From Pseudogemmobacter hezensis (GTDB lineage Bacteria; Pseudomonadota; Alphaproteobacteria; Rhodobacterales; Rhodobacteraceae), in the NCBI RefSeq assembly GCF_013155295.1, contig NZ_JABJXT010000006.1, positions 1 to 64,000 on the forward strand: a stretch of DNA of 64,000 nt. Reading direction: 5' to 3'. Made by a program: the position numbers and the translations under genes. Positions 7,044 through 15,200 of this stretch are shown here, in pieces. Below the pieces are notes generated by a model. It was given only the letters and a program-made list of their open reading frames with translations. It was not told the origin of the DNA and did not search any database. Position 1 is the stretch's first letter; the number at the start of each line of letters is the position of its first letter.

Positions 7044-8531
7044 ATGGCGGGCGAAAAGCGGCTCTCGGAACTTGGGCTGAAGGCAAGGCAGGGGCGTGAT
7101 CCGCAGCTGAGTGGCCTGACGGCAGACAGCCGGGCGGTAAAGCCCGGCTTCCTCTTTGCGGCGCTGCCCGGCAGCCTGCGCCATGGCGCGGATTTCATCG
7201 AAACCGCGCTGGAAAAGGGCGCAACCGCCATCCTGACCGACCCAGAGGGCGCGCTGATCGGCACTGCGGCCATCGGCCTGAAAGACATCGCCCTGATCGT
7301 GGTGGATGAGTCGCGCGAGGCGCTCGCCCGCGCCGCCGCACTCTGGTCGGGCGCGCAGCCTGCCGTGATGGCCGCCGTCACCGGCACCAATGGCAAAACC
7401 AGCGTCTCGACCTTCACCCGCCAGATCTGGCAGGCGCTTGGCCACGGCGCGATCAATATCGGCACCACCGGGGTCGAGGGCGACTGGAACGCCCCATCCG
7501 CCCATACCACCCCCGATCCGGTCACCCTGCATGCCATGCTGGCCGAGGCTGCCCGGGACGGCATCACCCATGCGGTGATGGAGGCCTCTTCCCATGGCCT
7601 CGACCAGCGCCGCTTGGACGGTGTGCGGCTGAAAGCGGCGGGCTTCACCAACCTGACCCAGGATCACCTCGACTACCATCACACGATGGAGGCCTATTTT
7701 GAGGCCAAAGCAGCGCTTTTCACCCGGCTTTTGCCCGATGATGCGGTGGCGGTGATCAATCTCGACGGCGCTTATGGCCCGGAAATGGCCGAACGTGCGC
7801 TGGATCGCGGCCTGCCTGTCCTCAGCGTGGGCCGGGGCAATGCGGGCACAAAGCCCGACCTCACCATCAAAGCCACCCGCCCCGATGCGACGGGCCAGGA
7901 GCTGCGCCTTGAATGGCAGGGCAAACCCTTCCAGGCCCGCCTGAACCTGACAGGCTCTTTCCAGGCTGAAAACGTGGCGCTGGCCGCAGGCCTCGTCATC
8001 GCCTGCGGCGAACGGCCAGAGCGGGTGATGGAAACCCTCTCCAGCCTCAAAGGCGTGCGCGGCCGGATGGAGCTTGCCGCCACCCGCAAAAACGGCGCCC
8101 CCGTCTATGTCGATTACGCCCATACGCCCGACGCCATCGCCACCGCGCTCAAAAGCCTGCGCCCACATGTGATGGGCCGCCTGATCATCGTCTTTGGCGC
8201 CGGCGGCGACCGCGACCGCGCCAAACGCCCGCTGATGGGCCAGGCTGCCCAGGACTACGCCGATGTCCTCTTCGTCACTGACGACAATCCCCGCTCCGAA
8301 GACCCCGCCGCGATCCGCGCCGAAATCCTCCGGGCCTGCCCCGAGGCCAATGAGGTCGGCGACCGCGCCGAGGCGATTTTGCGCGCCGTCGACGCGCTCC
8401 AGCCCGGCGACGCGCTGCTGATCGCCGGAAAAGGCCACGAATCCGGTCAGATCATCAGGGGCGAGGTCTATCCCTTTGACGATGTCGAACAGGCCTCGGT
8501 CGCCGTCGCAGCCCTTGATGGCCTGATCTGA
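7044..8531 (+). CDS. murE: UDP-MurNAc-tripeptide synthetase MurE (meso-DAP adding)
   Basis: Cytoplasmic ATP-dependent ligase adding the third residue to UDP-MurNAc-L-Ala-D-Glu. The 495-aa protein has the ATP-binding GTNGKTS at 114-120 and DNPR at 414-417, the motif that marks meso-diaminopimelate specificity. Domain order (N-terminal UDP-binding, central ATPase, C-terminal ligase) is as expected. The gap of 122 nt to murF holds a REP-like element, the only long gap in the cluster. Confidence 0.96.
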   Translation: MAGEKRLSELGLKARQGRDPQLSGLTADSRAVKPGFLFAALPGSLRHGADFIETALEKGATAILTDPEGALIGTAAIGLKDIALIVVDESREALARAAALWSGAQPAVMAAVTGTNGKTSVSTFTRQIWQALGHGAINIGTTGVEGDWNAPSAHTTPDPVTLHAMLAEAARDGITHAVMEASSHGLDQRRLDGVRLKAAGFTNLTQDHLDYHHTMEAYFEAKAALFTRLLPDDAVAVINLDGAYGPEMAERALDRGLPVLSVGRGNAGTKPDLTIKATRPDATGQELRLEWQGKPFQARLNLTGSFQAENVALAAGLVIACGERPERVMETLSSLKGVRGRMELAATRKNGAPVYVDYAHTPDAIATALKSLRPHVMGRLIIVFGAGGDRDRAKRPLMGQAAQDYADVLFVTDDNPRSEDPAAIRAEILRACPEANEVGDRAEAILRAVDALQPGDALLIAGKGHESGQIIRGEVYPFDDVEQASVAVAALDGLI

Positions 8532-8560
8532 AGGCCAGATCGGATGCGCGCCACTGCCCC

Positions 8561-8632
8561 TTTCATCTGTCCAAAAATATCCCCGGGGGGTGTCTGCGCA
8601 GCAGACGGGGGGCAGGCAGCCCCCCTTCACCG
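8561..8632 (+). repeat. REP-like intergenic element, copy 1
   Basis: TTTCATCTGTCCAAAAATAT followed by CCCC and GGGGGGTGTCTGCGCAGCAG, then a GC hairpin GGGGGGCAGGCAGCCCCCC. It shares its head with elements at 22619-22740 and 29581-29650. All three lie just after a stop codon. Here it separates murE and murF without an obvious T-run terminator. Confidence 0.65.
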
Positions 8633-8653
8633 CCCATCAAAGGAGGCCCGGCC

Positions 8654-10096
8654 ATGACCCCGCTCTGGAGCGCAAAAGACGCAGCCCTGGCCACGGGTGG
8701 CACGGTCCATGGTGACTGGGCCGCAACCGGCGTCTCAATCGACACCCGCACGCTGCAGCCCGGCGATCTGTTCGTCGCCCTCAAAGACATCCGCGACGGG
8801 CATGAATTCGTGGCCCAGGCGCTGCAAAAGGGCGCAGGCGCGGCGCTGGTCAGCCAGATCCCGGCAGGCCTTGCCCCGGATGCGCCGCTGCTGGTCGTCC
8901 CTGACGTGCTGCAGGCGCTTGAGGCGCTGGCCATTGCCGCCCGTGCCCGCACAAGGGCGAAGCTGGTCGCGGTGACAGGCTCGGTCGGCAAGACCTCGAC
9001 CAAGGAAATGCTGCGCGTCATGCTGGCAGGGCAGGGCAGCACCCATGCCGCCGAGGCCAGCTATAATAACCACTGGGGCGTGCCGCTGACGCTTGCGCGC
9101 ATGCCCAAAGACACCGATTTCGCGGTGATTGAGATCGGCATGTCGAACCCCGGCGAGATCGCGCCGCTTGCGCGTCTGACCCGCCCCCATGTGGCGCTGA
9201 TCACCACGGTTGCCCCGGCCCATATGGCGGCCTTCGGCTCGATCGAAGGCATCGCCCATGAGAAAGCCGCGATATTTGAGGGGCTGGAACCTGGCGGCAC
9301 CGCCGTGATCAACCTCGACCTTGAGACCTCGCCGATCCTGCAAGAGGCGGCGCTTGCCAAAGGCGCAAAGATCCTGGGCTTTGGCGCAGCCCCCTCGGCT
9401 GACTGGCACCTCGATGAGATCCGCCCCGGCGAAGAGATCACCGTGGTGCGCGCCAGCCATGACGGCCAGATCAGCCTCTTCCGCATCGCCTCTTCCGGGG
9501 CGCATTTCGCGCGAAACGCGCTTGGCGCCCTGGCCTCGGTTGCCGCCCTTGGCGCTGATCCGGTGCTGGCCTCCCATGACCTGGGCCGCTGGCGCCCGCC
9601 ATCCGGGCGCGGCACCCGCGAGCGGATCGAGCTCGACACGGTCGAAGAGACCTTCTTCGATCTGATTGACGACAGTTTCAACGCCAACCCCGCCTCACTG
9701 GCGGCCAGCCTCGACATGCTGATCCGGGCGCAGCCCGTTGACGGCATCGGCCGCATCGGGGCCGGGCGGCGCATCGCGGTGCTGGGCGATATGCTGGAGC
9801 TGGGCGATCAGGAACTGGCACTGCATGCCGCCATCGCAGACCATCCCGGGCTGAGCGCCGTCACGCTGATCCATTGCGTCGGTCCGCGCATGCGGGAACT
9901 TTACAACGCACTTCCCCTTGCGCAGCGCGGCGAATGGGTGGAAACGGCGGGCGAGTTGGCGGGCCATGCCCGCAGCCTGATGGACCCCGGTGACACCGTG
10001 CTGGTCAAGGGCTCCAAAGGATCGAAAGTCAGCCTTGTTGCCGAGGCATTGCGCAAATTGGGCACGCCCCGCGTGACAAGCGAAGGAACCGAGTGA
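8654..10096 (+). CDS. murF: UDP-MurNAc-tripeptide:D-Ala-D-Ala ligase MurF
   Basis: Cytoplasmic Mur ligase that adds D-Ala-D-Ala to complete the pentapeptide precursor. The 480-aa protein has the ATP-binding GSVGKTS at 109-115, the following YNNHWGVPLTL segment typical of MurF, and the C-terminal DDSFNANP region. The start at 8654 follows AAAGGAGG. The stop codon TGA is directly followed by the mraY ATG, so the two are translationally linked. Confidence 0.95.
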   Translation: MTPLWSAKDAALATGGTVHGDWAATGVSIDTRTLQPGDLFVALKDIRDGHEFVAQALQKGAGAALVSQIPAGLAPDAPLLVVPDVLQALEALAIAARARTRAKLVAVTGSVGKTSTKEMLRVMLAGQGSTHAAEASYNNHWGVPLTLARMPKDTDFAVIEIGMSNPGEIAPLARLTRPHVALITTVAPAHMAAFGSIEGIAHEKAAIFEGLEPGGTAVINLDLETSPILQEAALAKGAKILGFGAAPSADWHLDEIRPGEEITVVRASHDGQISLFRIASSGAHFARNALGALASVAALGADPVLASHDLGRWRPPSGRGTRERIELDTVEETFFDLIDDSFNANPASLAASLDMLIRAQPVDGIGRIGAGRRIAVLGDMLELGDQELALHAAIADHPGLSAVTLIHCVGPRMRELYNALPLAQRGEWVETAGELAGHARSLMDPGDTVLVKGSKGSKVSLVAEALRKLGTPRVTSEGTE

Positions 10097-11179
10097 ATGC
10101 TTTTCTGGCTGACCGAGCTCTCTGACGGTGGCGATTTCTTCAATCTGTTCCGCTATATCACCTTCCGTGCGGGCATGGCCTTTGGCACGGCGCTGATCTT
10201 CGGCTTCCTGTTCGGCCGCCCGCTGATCAACCTTTTGCGCCGCAAACAGGGCAAGGGCCAGCCGATCCGCGATGATGGCCCGCAAAGCCATTTCGCCAAG
10301 GCGGGCACGCCGACGATGGGGGGGCTTCTGATCCTCTCGGCGCTGACTTTCTCGACGCTTTTGTGGGCGCGGCTGGACAATGCTTACGTCTGGATCGTGC
10401 TTTTGGTGACGCTGGCCTTTGGTCTGATCGGTTTCGCCGATGACTATGCCAAGGTCACCAAACAAAACACCAAAGGGGTCTCGTCGCGCATCCGTTTCGT
10501 GCTGGGGCTGATCATCGCGGGCCTCGCGGCCTATTTTGCCGCCCGCTATCACCCCGAGGGGCTGACCAATCAGCTGGCCTTCCCCTTCTTCAAGGATGCG
10601 CTGCTGAACCTGGGCATTTTCTTCGTGCCCTTTGGTATGATCGTGATCGTCGGCGCCGCCAATGCGGTCAATCTGACCGACGGGCTGGACGGGCTGGCGA
10701 TCATGCCGGTGATGATCGCGGCAGGCACCATTGGGGTGATCTCTTACGCGGTCGGCACCTCGACCATGGCGAATTACCTGGGCGTTCATGCTGTGCCGGG
10801 CACGGCAGAGCTGGTGATCTTCGCCTCGGCGCTGATCGGCGGTGGCCTTGGCTTCCTGTGGTATAACGCGCCGCCTGCAGCCGTGTTCATGGGCGATACC
10901 GGGTCGCTGGCGCTCGGCGGCGCGCTTGGCGCAATGGCCGTCTGCACCAAACATGAGATCGTGCTGGCCATCGTCGGCGGCCTGTTCGTGGTCGAGGCGC
11001 TCAGCGTGATCATCCAGGTGCTTTATTACAAAAAGACCAAAAAGCGGATCTTCCTGATGGCCCCGATCCACCACCATTTTGAGAAAAAGGGCTGGGCCGA
11101 GCCGCAGATCGTCATCCGTTTCTGGATCATCTCGCTGATCCTGGCGATGATCGGCCTTGCGACGCTGAAGGTGCGCTGA
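10097..11179 (+). CDS. mraY: Phospho-MurNAc-pentapeptide transferase MraY
   Basis: Inner-membrane enzyme forming lipid I from UDP-MurNAc-pentapeptide and undecaprenyl phosphate. The 360-aa protein has about ten membrane segments and the family's acidic residues D115-D116 (GFADDYAKV), the TDGLDGLA loop (195-198) and D267 in [12 protein letters not shown], plus the APIHHHFE loop. It is the last gene of this dcw block; a strong terminator follows 25 nt later. Confidence 0.96.
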   Translation: MLFWLTELSDGGDFFNLFRYITFRAGMAFGTALIFGFLFGRPLINLLRRKQGKGQPIRDDGPQSHFAKAGTPTMGGLLILSALTFSTLLWARLDNAYVWIVLLVTLAFGLIGFADDYAKVTKQNTKGVSSRIRFVLGLIIAGLAAYFAARYHPEGLTNQLAFPFFKDALLNLGIFFVPFGMIVIVGAANAVNLTDGLDGLAIMPVMIAAGTIGVISYAVGTSTMANYLGVHAVPGTAELVIFASALIGGGLGFLWYNAPPAAVFMGDTGSLALGGALGAMAVCTKHEIVLAIVGGLFVVEALSVIIQVLYYKKTKKRIFLMAPIHHHFEKKGWAEPQIVIRFWIISLILAMIGLATLKVR

Positions 11180-11204
11180 GGCCTGCTCTGCACAAGCTGT
11201 AATG

Positions 11205-11235
11205 AAAAAGGGCCGGGAAATTTCCCGGCCCTTTT
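11205..11235. terminator. Bidirectional terminator between mraY and the OmpA-like gene
   Basis: AAAAGGGCCGGGAAA is followed immediately by its exact reverse complement, ending in a T run on both strands. It can serve mraY (plus) and the convergent lipoprotein gene (minus). Confidence 0.9.
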
Positions 11236-11291
11236 GCTGTCTGCAGCGCCTGAAGGCGCGGTTGCCTGCGGCCTTTGGCTGGCCTGGGGCT

Positions 11292-11942
11292 TTAGTTGGT
11301 CGGGCGGATATAGATCTCGACGCGGCGGTTTTGCGCCTTGCCCTGGGGCGTCAGGTTCGAGGCCACCGGCGCATCCTCGCCACGGCCAATCGCCGAGATA
11401 CGGCCTGCGGGCACGCCATTGTTGCGCAGCACAGTGGCCACCGAATTGGCGCGGCGCTGCGAGAGGTCCAGGTTGTAGGCTGCAGCCCCATCCGAGTCGG
11501 TATGGCCGATGATCTGGATCTGGCTGTTCGGATAGCGGATCAGGCTTTGCGCAACCGCCCCCAGATCCCCCATCAGCGAGCCCGAAAGCGTGGCGCTGTC
11601 GGTTGCAAACAGCAGATCCTGCGGCATGTTCACCAGCAGATAATCGCCGTGGTTGGTGACATTGACGCCCGGCGACATCTGCGAGCGCAGCTCGGCCGCC
11701 TGCTGGTCCAGCGTGGCCCCGATGGCACCGCCCGCCAGCGCCCCGATCACGCCGCCGACAGCCGCCTTGGCCAGACGGTTGTCCCCGCCCGAGCTGGCAC
11801 CGGCCGCCGCGCCGACCAGACCACCCAGAACGGCGCCCTGCTGTTTGCGGGCATTGGGGTTGTCGGGATAGGCATTGGGATCGACGCAGCCCGAAAGGGC
11901 AATGGCTGCGACGGATGCGAGAAGAATGGAAATCCTGGTCAT
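11292..11942 (-). CDS. OmpA-family lipoprotein (glycine-zipper plus OmpA-like domain)
   Basis: A 216-aa envelope protein. A lipoprotein signal ends at LSGC (C19), a glycine-zipper-like stretch with GG repeats follows (about residues 35-80), and the C-terminal 110 residues form an OmpA-like peptidoglycan-binding domain (LFATDSATL, IIGHTDSDGAAAYNLDLSQRRA, QNRRVEIYI). It resembles YiaD-type outer-membrane lipoproteins that tether to peptidoglycan. ATG 11942 is preferred to 11948 because AAGAG lies 7 nt upstream of it. It is convergent with mraY. Confidence 0.88.
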   Translation of the reverse strand: MTRISILLASVAAIALSGCVDPNAYPDNPNARKQQGAVLGGLVGAAAGASSGGDNRLAKAAVGGVIGALAGGAIGATLDQQAAELRSQMSPGVNVTNHGDYLLVNMPQDLLFATDSATLSGSLMGDLGAVAQSLIRYPNSQIQIIGHTDSDGAAAYNLDLSQRRANSVATVLRNNGVPAGRISAIGRGEDAPVASNLTPQGKAQNRRVEIYIRPTN

Positions 11943-12257
11943 GATCATACTCTTGTCTGACAGAGGTCCCGCCCGGATCATTCCAGGGCTTAACCCCGGC
12001 TTATATCATTGCCGCGCCCCTGGTGACAGGGGGCTGCGGTATCGCTGGCGGATGCGCGGCCTCCTGCCGATGACACATCTTTGTGTCTGGTGATTAGTGC
12101 CTGGCTCCGGGTGACTGGCGTTGAGTGTATGTCGCAGAATAGCTGCGCAGAATGGCTGGCGCTAAGTATCTGGCGCCGATCAGCGGGGGCGGGGCGTGCA
12201 GGCCGCCCTGTTGTGAAAGGCTTGTCTCTGATGCGGGCGCCATGGCAGAACGGCGCT
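11943..12257. other. Intergenic interval between divergent lipoprotein and nth genes
   Basis: No gene is supported. It holds a small hairpin GACACA-TCTT-TGTGTC around 12070-12085 and loosely repeated CTGGC/CTGGCG words (12100-12180). An in-frame upstream extension of nth exists but shows no conservation-like composition. Confidence 0.4.
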
Positions 12258-12902
12258 ATGACCCGCCAGCTCGATTATCCAGCCATGCACGCCATATTCA
12301 GCCGCTTCCGTGAAACGGAGGCAGAGCCGAAGGGCGAACTCGATCACACCAATGCTTTCACGCTGCTGGTCGCGGTTGCGCTGTCGGCCCAGGCCACCGA
12401 CAAGGGCGTGAACCGTGCCACGCATGCGCTGTTTGCCATCGCGGACACGCCCGCGAAGATGCTGGCGCTTGGCGAAGAGGCGTTGATTGAGCATATCAAA
12501 ACCATCGGCCTTTACCGCAACAAGGCGAAGAATGTCATCAAGCTCAGCCAGCGCCTGATCGATGAATACGGCGGCGAGGTGCCCTCATCGCGCGCCGCGC
12601 TGATCACCCTGCCAGGCGTCGGGCGCAAGACGGCCAATGTGGTTCTGAACATGTGGTTCCACATCCCCGCCCAGGCCGTCGATACCCATATCTTTCGGAT
12701 CGGCAACCGCAGCGGCATCTGCCCGGGCCGTGACGAGGCGGCCGTTGAACGCGCCATTGAGGACAATGTCCCGGCCGAGTTTCAGCAGCATGCCCATCAC
12801 TGGCTGATCCTGCATGGCCGCTATATCTGCATCGCCCGCAAGCCCAAATGCGCGATCTGCCCGATCAGCGAATGGTGCCTTTACGAGGAAAAGACCGCCT
12901 GA
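12258..12902 (+). CDS. nth: Endonuclease III (DNA glycosylase/AP lyase)
   Basis: Base-excision repair enzyme removing oxidised pyrimidines. The 214-aa protein has the helix-hairpin-helix LPGVGRKTANVV with catalytic K124, the catalytic D142 (VDTHIFR), and four cysteines C191-X6-C198-X2-C201-X5-C207 for the [4Fe-4S] cluster. ATG 12258 is chosen because family members begin close to the first helix; in-frame ATG 12231 is an alternative. Confidence 0.95.
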   Translation: MTRQLDYPAMHAIFSRFRETEAEPKGELDHTNAFTLLVAVALSAQATDKGVNRATHALFAIADTPAKMLALGEEALIEHIKTIGLYRNKAKNVIKLSQRLIDEYGGEVPSSRAALITLPGVGRKTANVVLNMWFHIPAQAVDTHIFRIGNRSGICPGRDEAAVERAIEDNVPAEFQQHAHHWLILHGRYICIARKPKCAICPISEWCLYEEKTA

Positions 12903-13046
12903 TCCCCCGCCAGGTCTGCCATCTGATCTGCCGCCCGCTTGCAGGCCCGGCCCGCGCGGTCGTAAGCTTTCGCCCGAGTGCCTTTCACGCCCTTTGCGCA
13001 AAGGGGGCAGGGGGCGCGTCGCGCCGGTTCACATCAGGGGACGAGA

Positions 13047-13793
13047 ATGACGAAGGCGATGAATTCCCGGCGCTGGCTGTTTGGTGCTGGCACGGCGGCC
13101 TTGCTGATCGGCCTTTTGCCCGGTCTGATGCGCGGCCCGCTGACAAATGCGCTTTCAACCGCGCCGCGCCCGGATCTGTCTGCGCCCGGCACAAAGGCGA
13201 TGGGCCGGATCTTTGAGGCCTTCGGCGCCCCCGCGGGCGAGCCGATGCTTTACGCTGACCTTGCCGCCGCCCTTGCGGCGCGGGGCTTTGTCCAGACCGG
13301 CACGCTGACATCCGGGAGCGGGGCGATCAATACCACCTGGGCCCATGCCGATCAGGATCTGCTGGTCGAGGTCACCACCTGCGAATCCGGCCTCTTGCTG
13401 TCAGACAATCTGGTCGGCCATTACGGCGTCTATTTCGGCATGGCGACAGAAGCGGCGATCCGGCGGGCGACAGAGCCTGGCGCGGCAGCGGTGCTGATCC
13501 CTGACCCGGTGCGCGAGCGTCTGGCGCTGATCCGCGCGGGTTTTGCCGCGGCAGCCGAGGCGGGCGATGTGCAGTCTGAGGGGCTGGGGCATGAGGTGTT
13601 CCTTACCGACCCAACCCCCTATGCGCAGCAGGAGAAACTGCGCGAGACCGCAGGAACGGTCGTCTTTCACATGGCAAGCTATGAGATCCTCGCCGGATCC
13701 GGGGGGGAAACCGGGATGGGCGCGGAGGATTTTGGCCCTGCTTTGGCTTCGGTGCAGACAAACTGCCGCGCGGTCAGCGCCGCGCAGGGATAA
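13047..13793 (+). CDS. Hypothetical exported or membrane-anchored protein
   Basis: I do not recognise the family. The 248-aa protein has an N-terminal hydrophobic segment after basic residues (SRRWLFGAGTAALLIGLLPG, about 7-26), consistent with a signal peptide or anchor. The rest is soluble, Ala/Gly-rich, with two cysteines (in TTCESG and near the end, QTNCRAV). The start follows AGGGG at 13037-13041; a second Met (MNSRR) is possible. It sits alone between nth and the PfkB kinase, 144 nt after nth. Confidence 0.6.
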   Translation: MTKAMNSRRWLFGAGTAALLIGLLPGLMRGPLTNALSTAPRPDLSAPGTKAMGRIFEAFGAPAGEPMLYADLAAALAARGFVQTGTLTSGSGAINTTWAHADQDLLVEVTTCESGLLLSDNLVGHYGVYFGMATEAAIRRATEPGAAAVLIPDPVRERLALIRAGFAAAAEAGDVQSEGLGHEVFLTDPTPYAQQEKLRETAGTVVFHMASYEILAGSGGETGMGAEDFGPALASVQTNCRAVSAAQG

Positions 13794-14033
13794 TTCTGTA
13801 GCCCCCGTCCGCCCATCCCAGACGCATCCCTTGCCCGCCCGCATCCCTTGCCTGCCCACCGTCTTTTTCCGGCAGCCCCTTATACCGTCCGCCCCTTATA
13901 CCATCGGCTACGCGGCGGGGGTTTTATTTCGGGCCCGCTTGCCCTATCCCACTGGGTGATTTTGTGGCGCGATCAGCGCCCGCGATGCACAGCGCAATGA
14001 CGGGCCTTCTGGCCGGTGACATAAGGACAGGTC

Positions 14034-15017
14034 ATGAAGAATTACCAGGTTGTGGGGATCGGCAATGCGATCGTCGACGTGCTTTCCTCCAGCGACGATG
14101 CCTTCCTTGCCCGCACCGGGATCGAAAAAGGCATCATGCAGCTGGTCGAGCGCGAGCGCGGCGAGTTCCTCTATGACGCGATGGAAAACCGCCGTGAGGC
14201 TCCTGGCGGCTCGGTCGCCAATACGATTGCGGGGCTGGGCAGCCTTGGCCTTTCCACCGCTTTCATCGGGCGGGTGCGCGATGATGCGCTTGGGCAGTTT
14301 TACGCGAAAACCATGGCTGAGGGCGGCACCGATTTCGTCAATCCGCCGGTCGCGGGGGGCGAGCTGCCGACCTCGCGCTCGATGATTTTCGTCTCGCCCG
14401 ATGGCGAGCGCTCGATGAACACCTACCTGGGCATCTCATCCGAGCTGGGGCCCGACGATGTCGCTGATGATGTCGCGGGCGCGGCGGGGATCCTGTTCCT
14501 TGAGGGCTATCTTTACGACAAGGATCAGGGCAAGGCCGCCTTTGAGCGCGCCGCGAAACTGACCCGTCAGGCGGGCGGCAAGGCCGGGATCGCGCTTTCC
14601 GATCCCTTCTGCGTTGACCGTCACCGCGACAGCTTTCGCGGCCTGGTCAAAGACCTCGATTATGTGATCGGGAATGAGCACGAATGGGCCTCGCTTTATC
14701 AGACCGATCTGGATGATGCGCTGGCCCAGGCGGGGCGTGATGCGGGGCTGGTCGTGTGCACGCGCTCGGATGCTGAGGTGATCGTGATCCGGGGCGATCA
14801 GCGCGAGGTGGTGCCTGTCACCCGCATCGTGCCGGTTGATGCGACGGGGGCGGGCGATCAGTTCGCGGCGGGTTTCCTTTACGGGCTGGCCACCAATGCC
14901 TCGCTTGAGCTGTCGGCGCGGATGGGCTGCGTGGCCGCCGCCGAGGTGATCAGCCATTTCGGCGCCCGCCCCGAGACCGACGTCAAAGCGCTGTTCCGCG
15001 CGGCGGGCCTGGTCTGA
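14034..15017 (+). CDS. PfkB-family carbohydrate/adenosine kinase
   Basis: ATP-dependent sugar or nucleoside kinase of the ribokinase (PfkB) family. The 327-aa protein has the first signature around APGGSVANTIAGLGSLGL and the second signature with the catalytic base in DATGAGDQFAAGFLYG near residue 275. In Rhodobacteraceae, close relatives are usually annotated as adenosine kinase; the substrate cannot be read from sequence. A terminator follows at 15111-15147. Confidence 0.85.
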   Translation: MKNYQVVGIGNAIVDVLSSSDDAFLARTGIEKGIMQLVERERGEFLYDAMENRREAPGGSVANTIAGLGSLGLSTAFIGRVRDDALGQFYAKTMAEGGTDFVNPPVAGGELPTSRSMIFVSPDGERSMNTYLGISSELGPDDVADDVAGAAGILFLEGYLYDKDQGKAAFERAAKLTRQAGGKAGIALSDPFCVDRHRDSFRGLVKDLDYVIGNEHEWASLYQTDLDDALAQAGRDAGLVVCTRSDAEVIVIRGDQREVVPVTRIVPVDATGAGDQFAAGFLYGLATNASLELSARMGCVAAAEVISHFGARPETDVKALFRAAGLV

Positions 15018-15080
15018 GGTCCTGGTCTGATACCCAGGTCTGATATCCAAGTCTGGCACTCTGGTCCGACACCCAGGTCT
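15018..15080 (+). repeat. Degenerate CCAGGTCTGATA direct repeats
   Basis: Imperfect copies of TCCTGGTCTGATACCCAGGTC-like words (about 14-20 nt) follow the kinase stop codon. No coding sense is seen. Confidence 0.4.
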
Positions 15081-15110
15081 GCGGCGTCACCTTTTTCCAT
15101 CACAGAAGAC

Positions 15111-15147
15111 AAAAACACGCCGGGCCCTGGGGTCCGGCGTGTTTTTT
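15111..15147. terminator. Bidirectional terminator between PfkB kinase and znuA
   Basis: AAAAACACGCCGG (15111-15123) and CCGGCGTGTTTTT (15134-15146) form a 13-bp perfect stem with a 10-nt loop and T runs on both strands. Confidence 0.9.
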
Positions 15148-15153
15148 CTGATT

Positions 15154-15190
15154 GCCTGATCTGGCCGCCTGATCTGGCCGTCTGATCTGC
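15154..15190. repeat. 13-bp tandem repeat, GCCTGATCTGGCC x3
   Basis: Units start at 15154, 15167 and 15180; the third is degenerate. The GATCTGGCC word also occurs repeatedly near 2570-2605. Confidence 0.5.
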
Positions 15191-15200
15191 AGACGGGCGC

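Noticed and set aside
7011-8630. A 539-codon minus-strand open frame over murE
   Set aside because: It lies fully over murE, whose motifs (GTNGKTS, DNPR) are intact; the frame is a GC-driven shadow.
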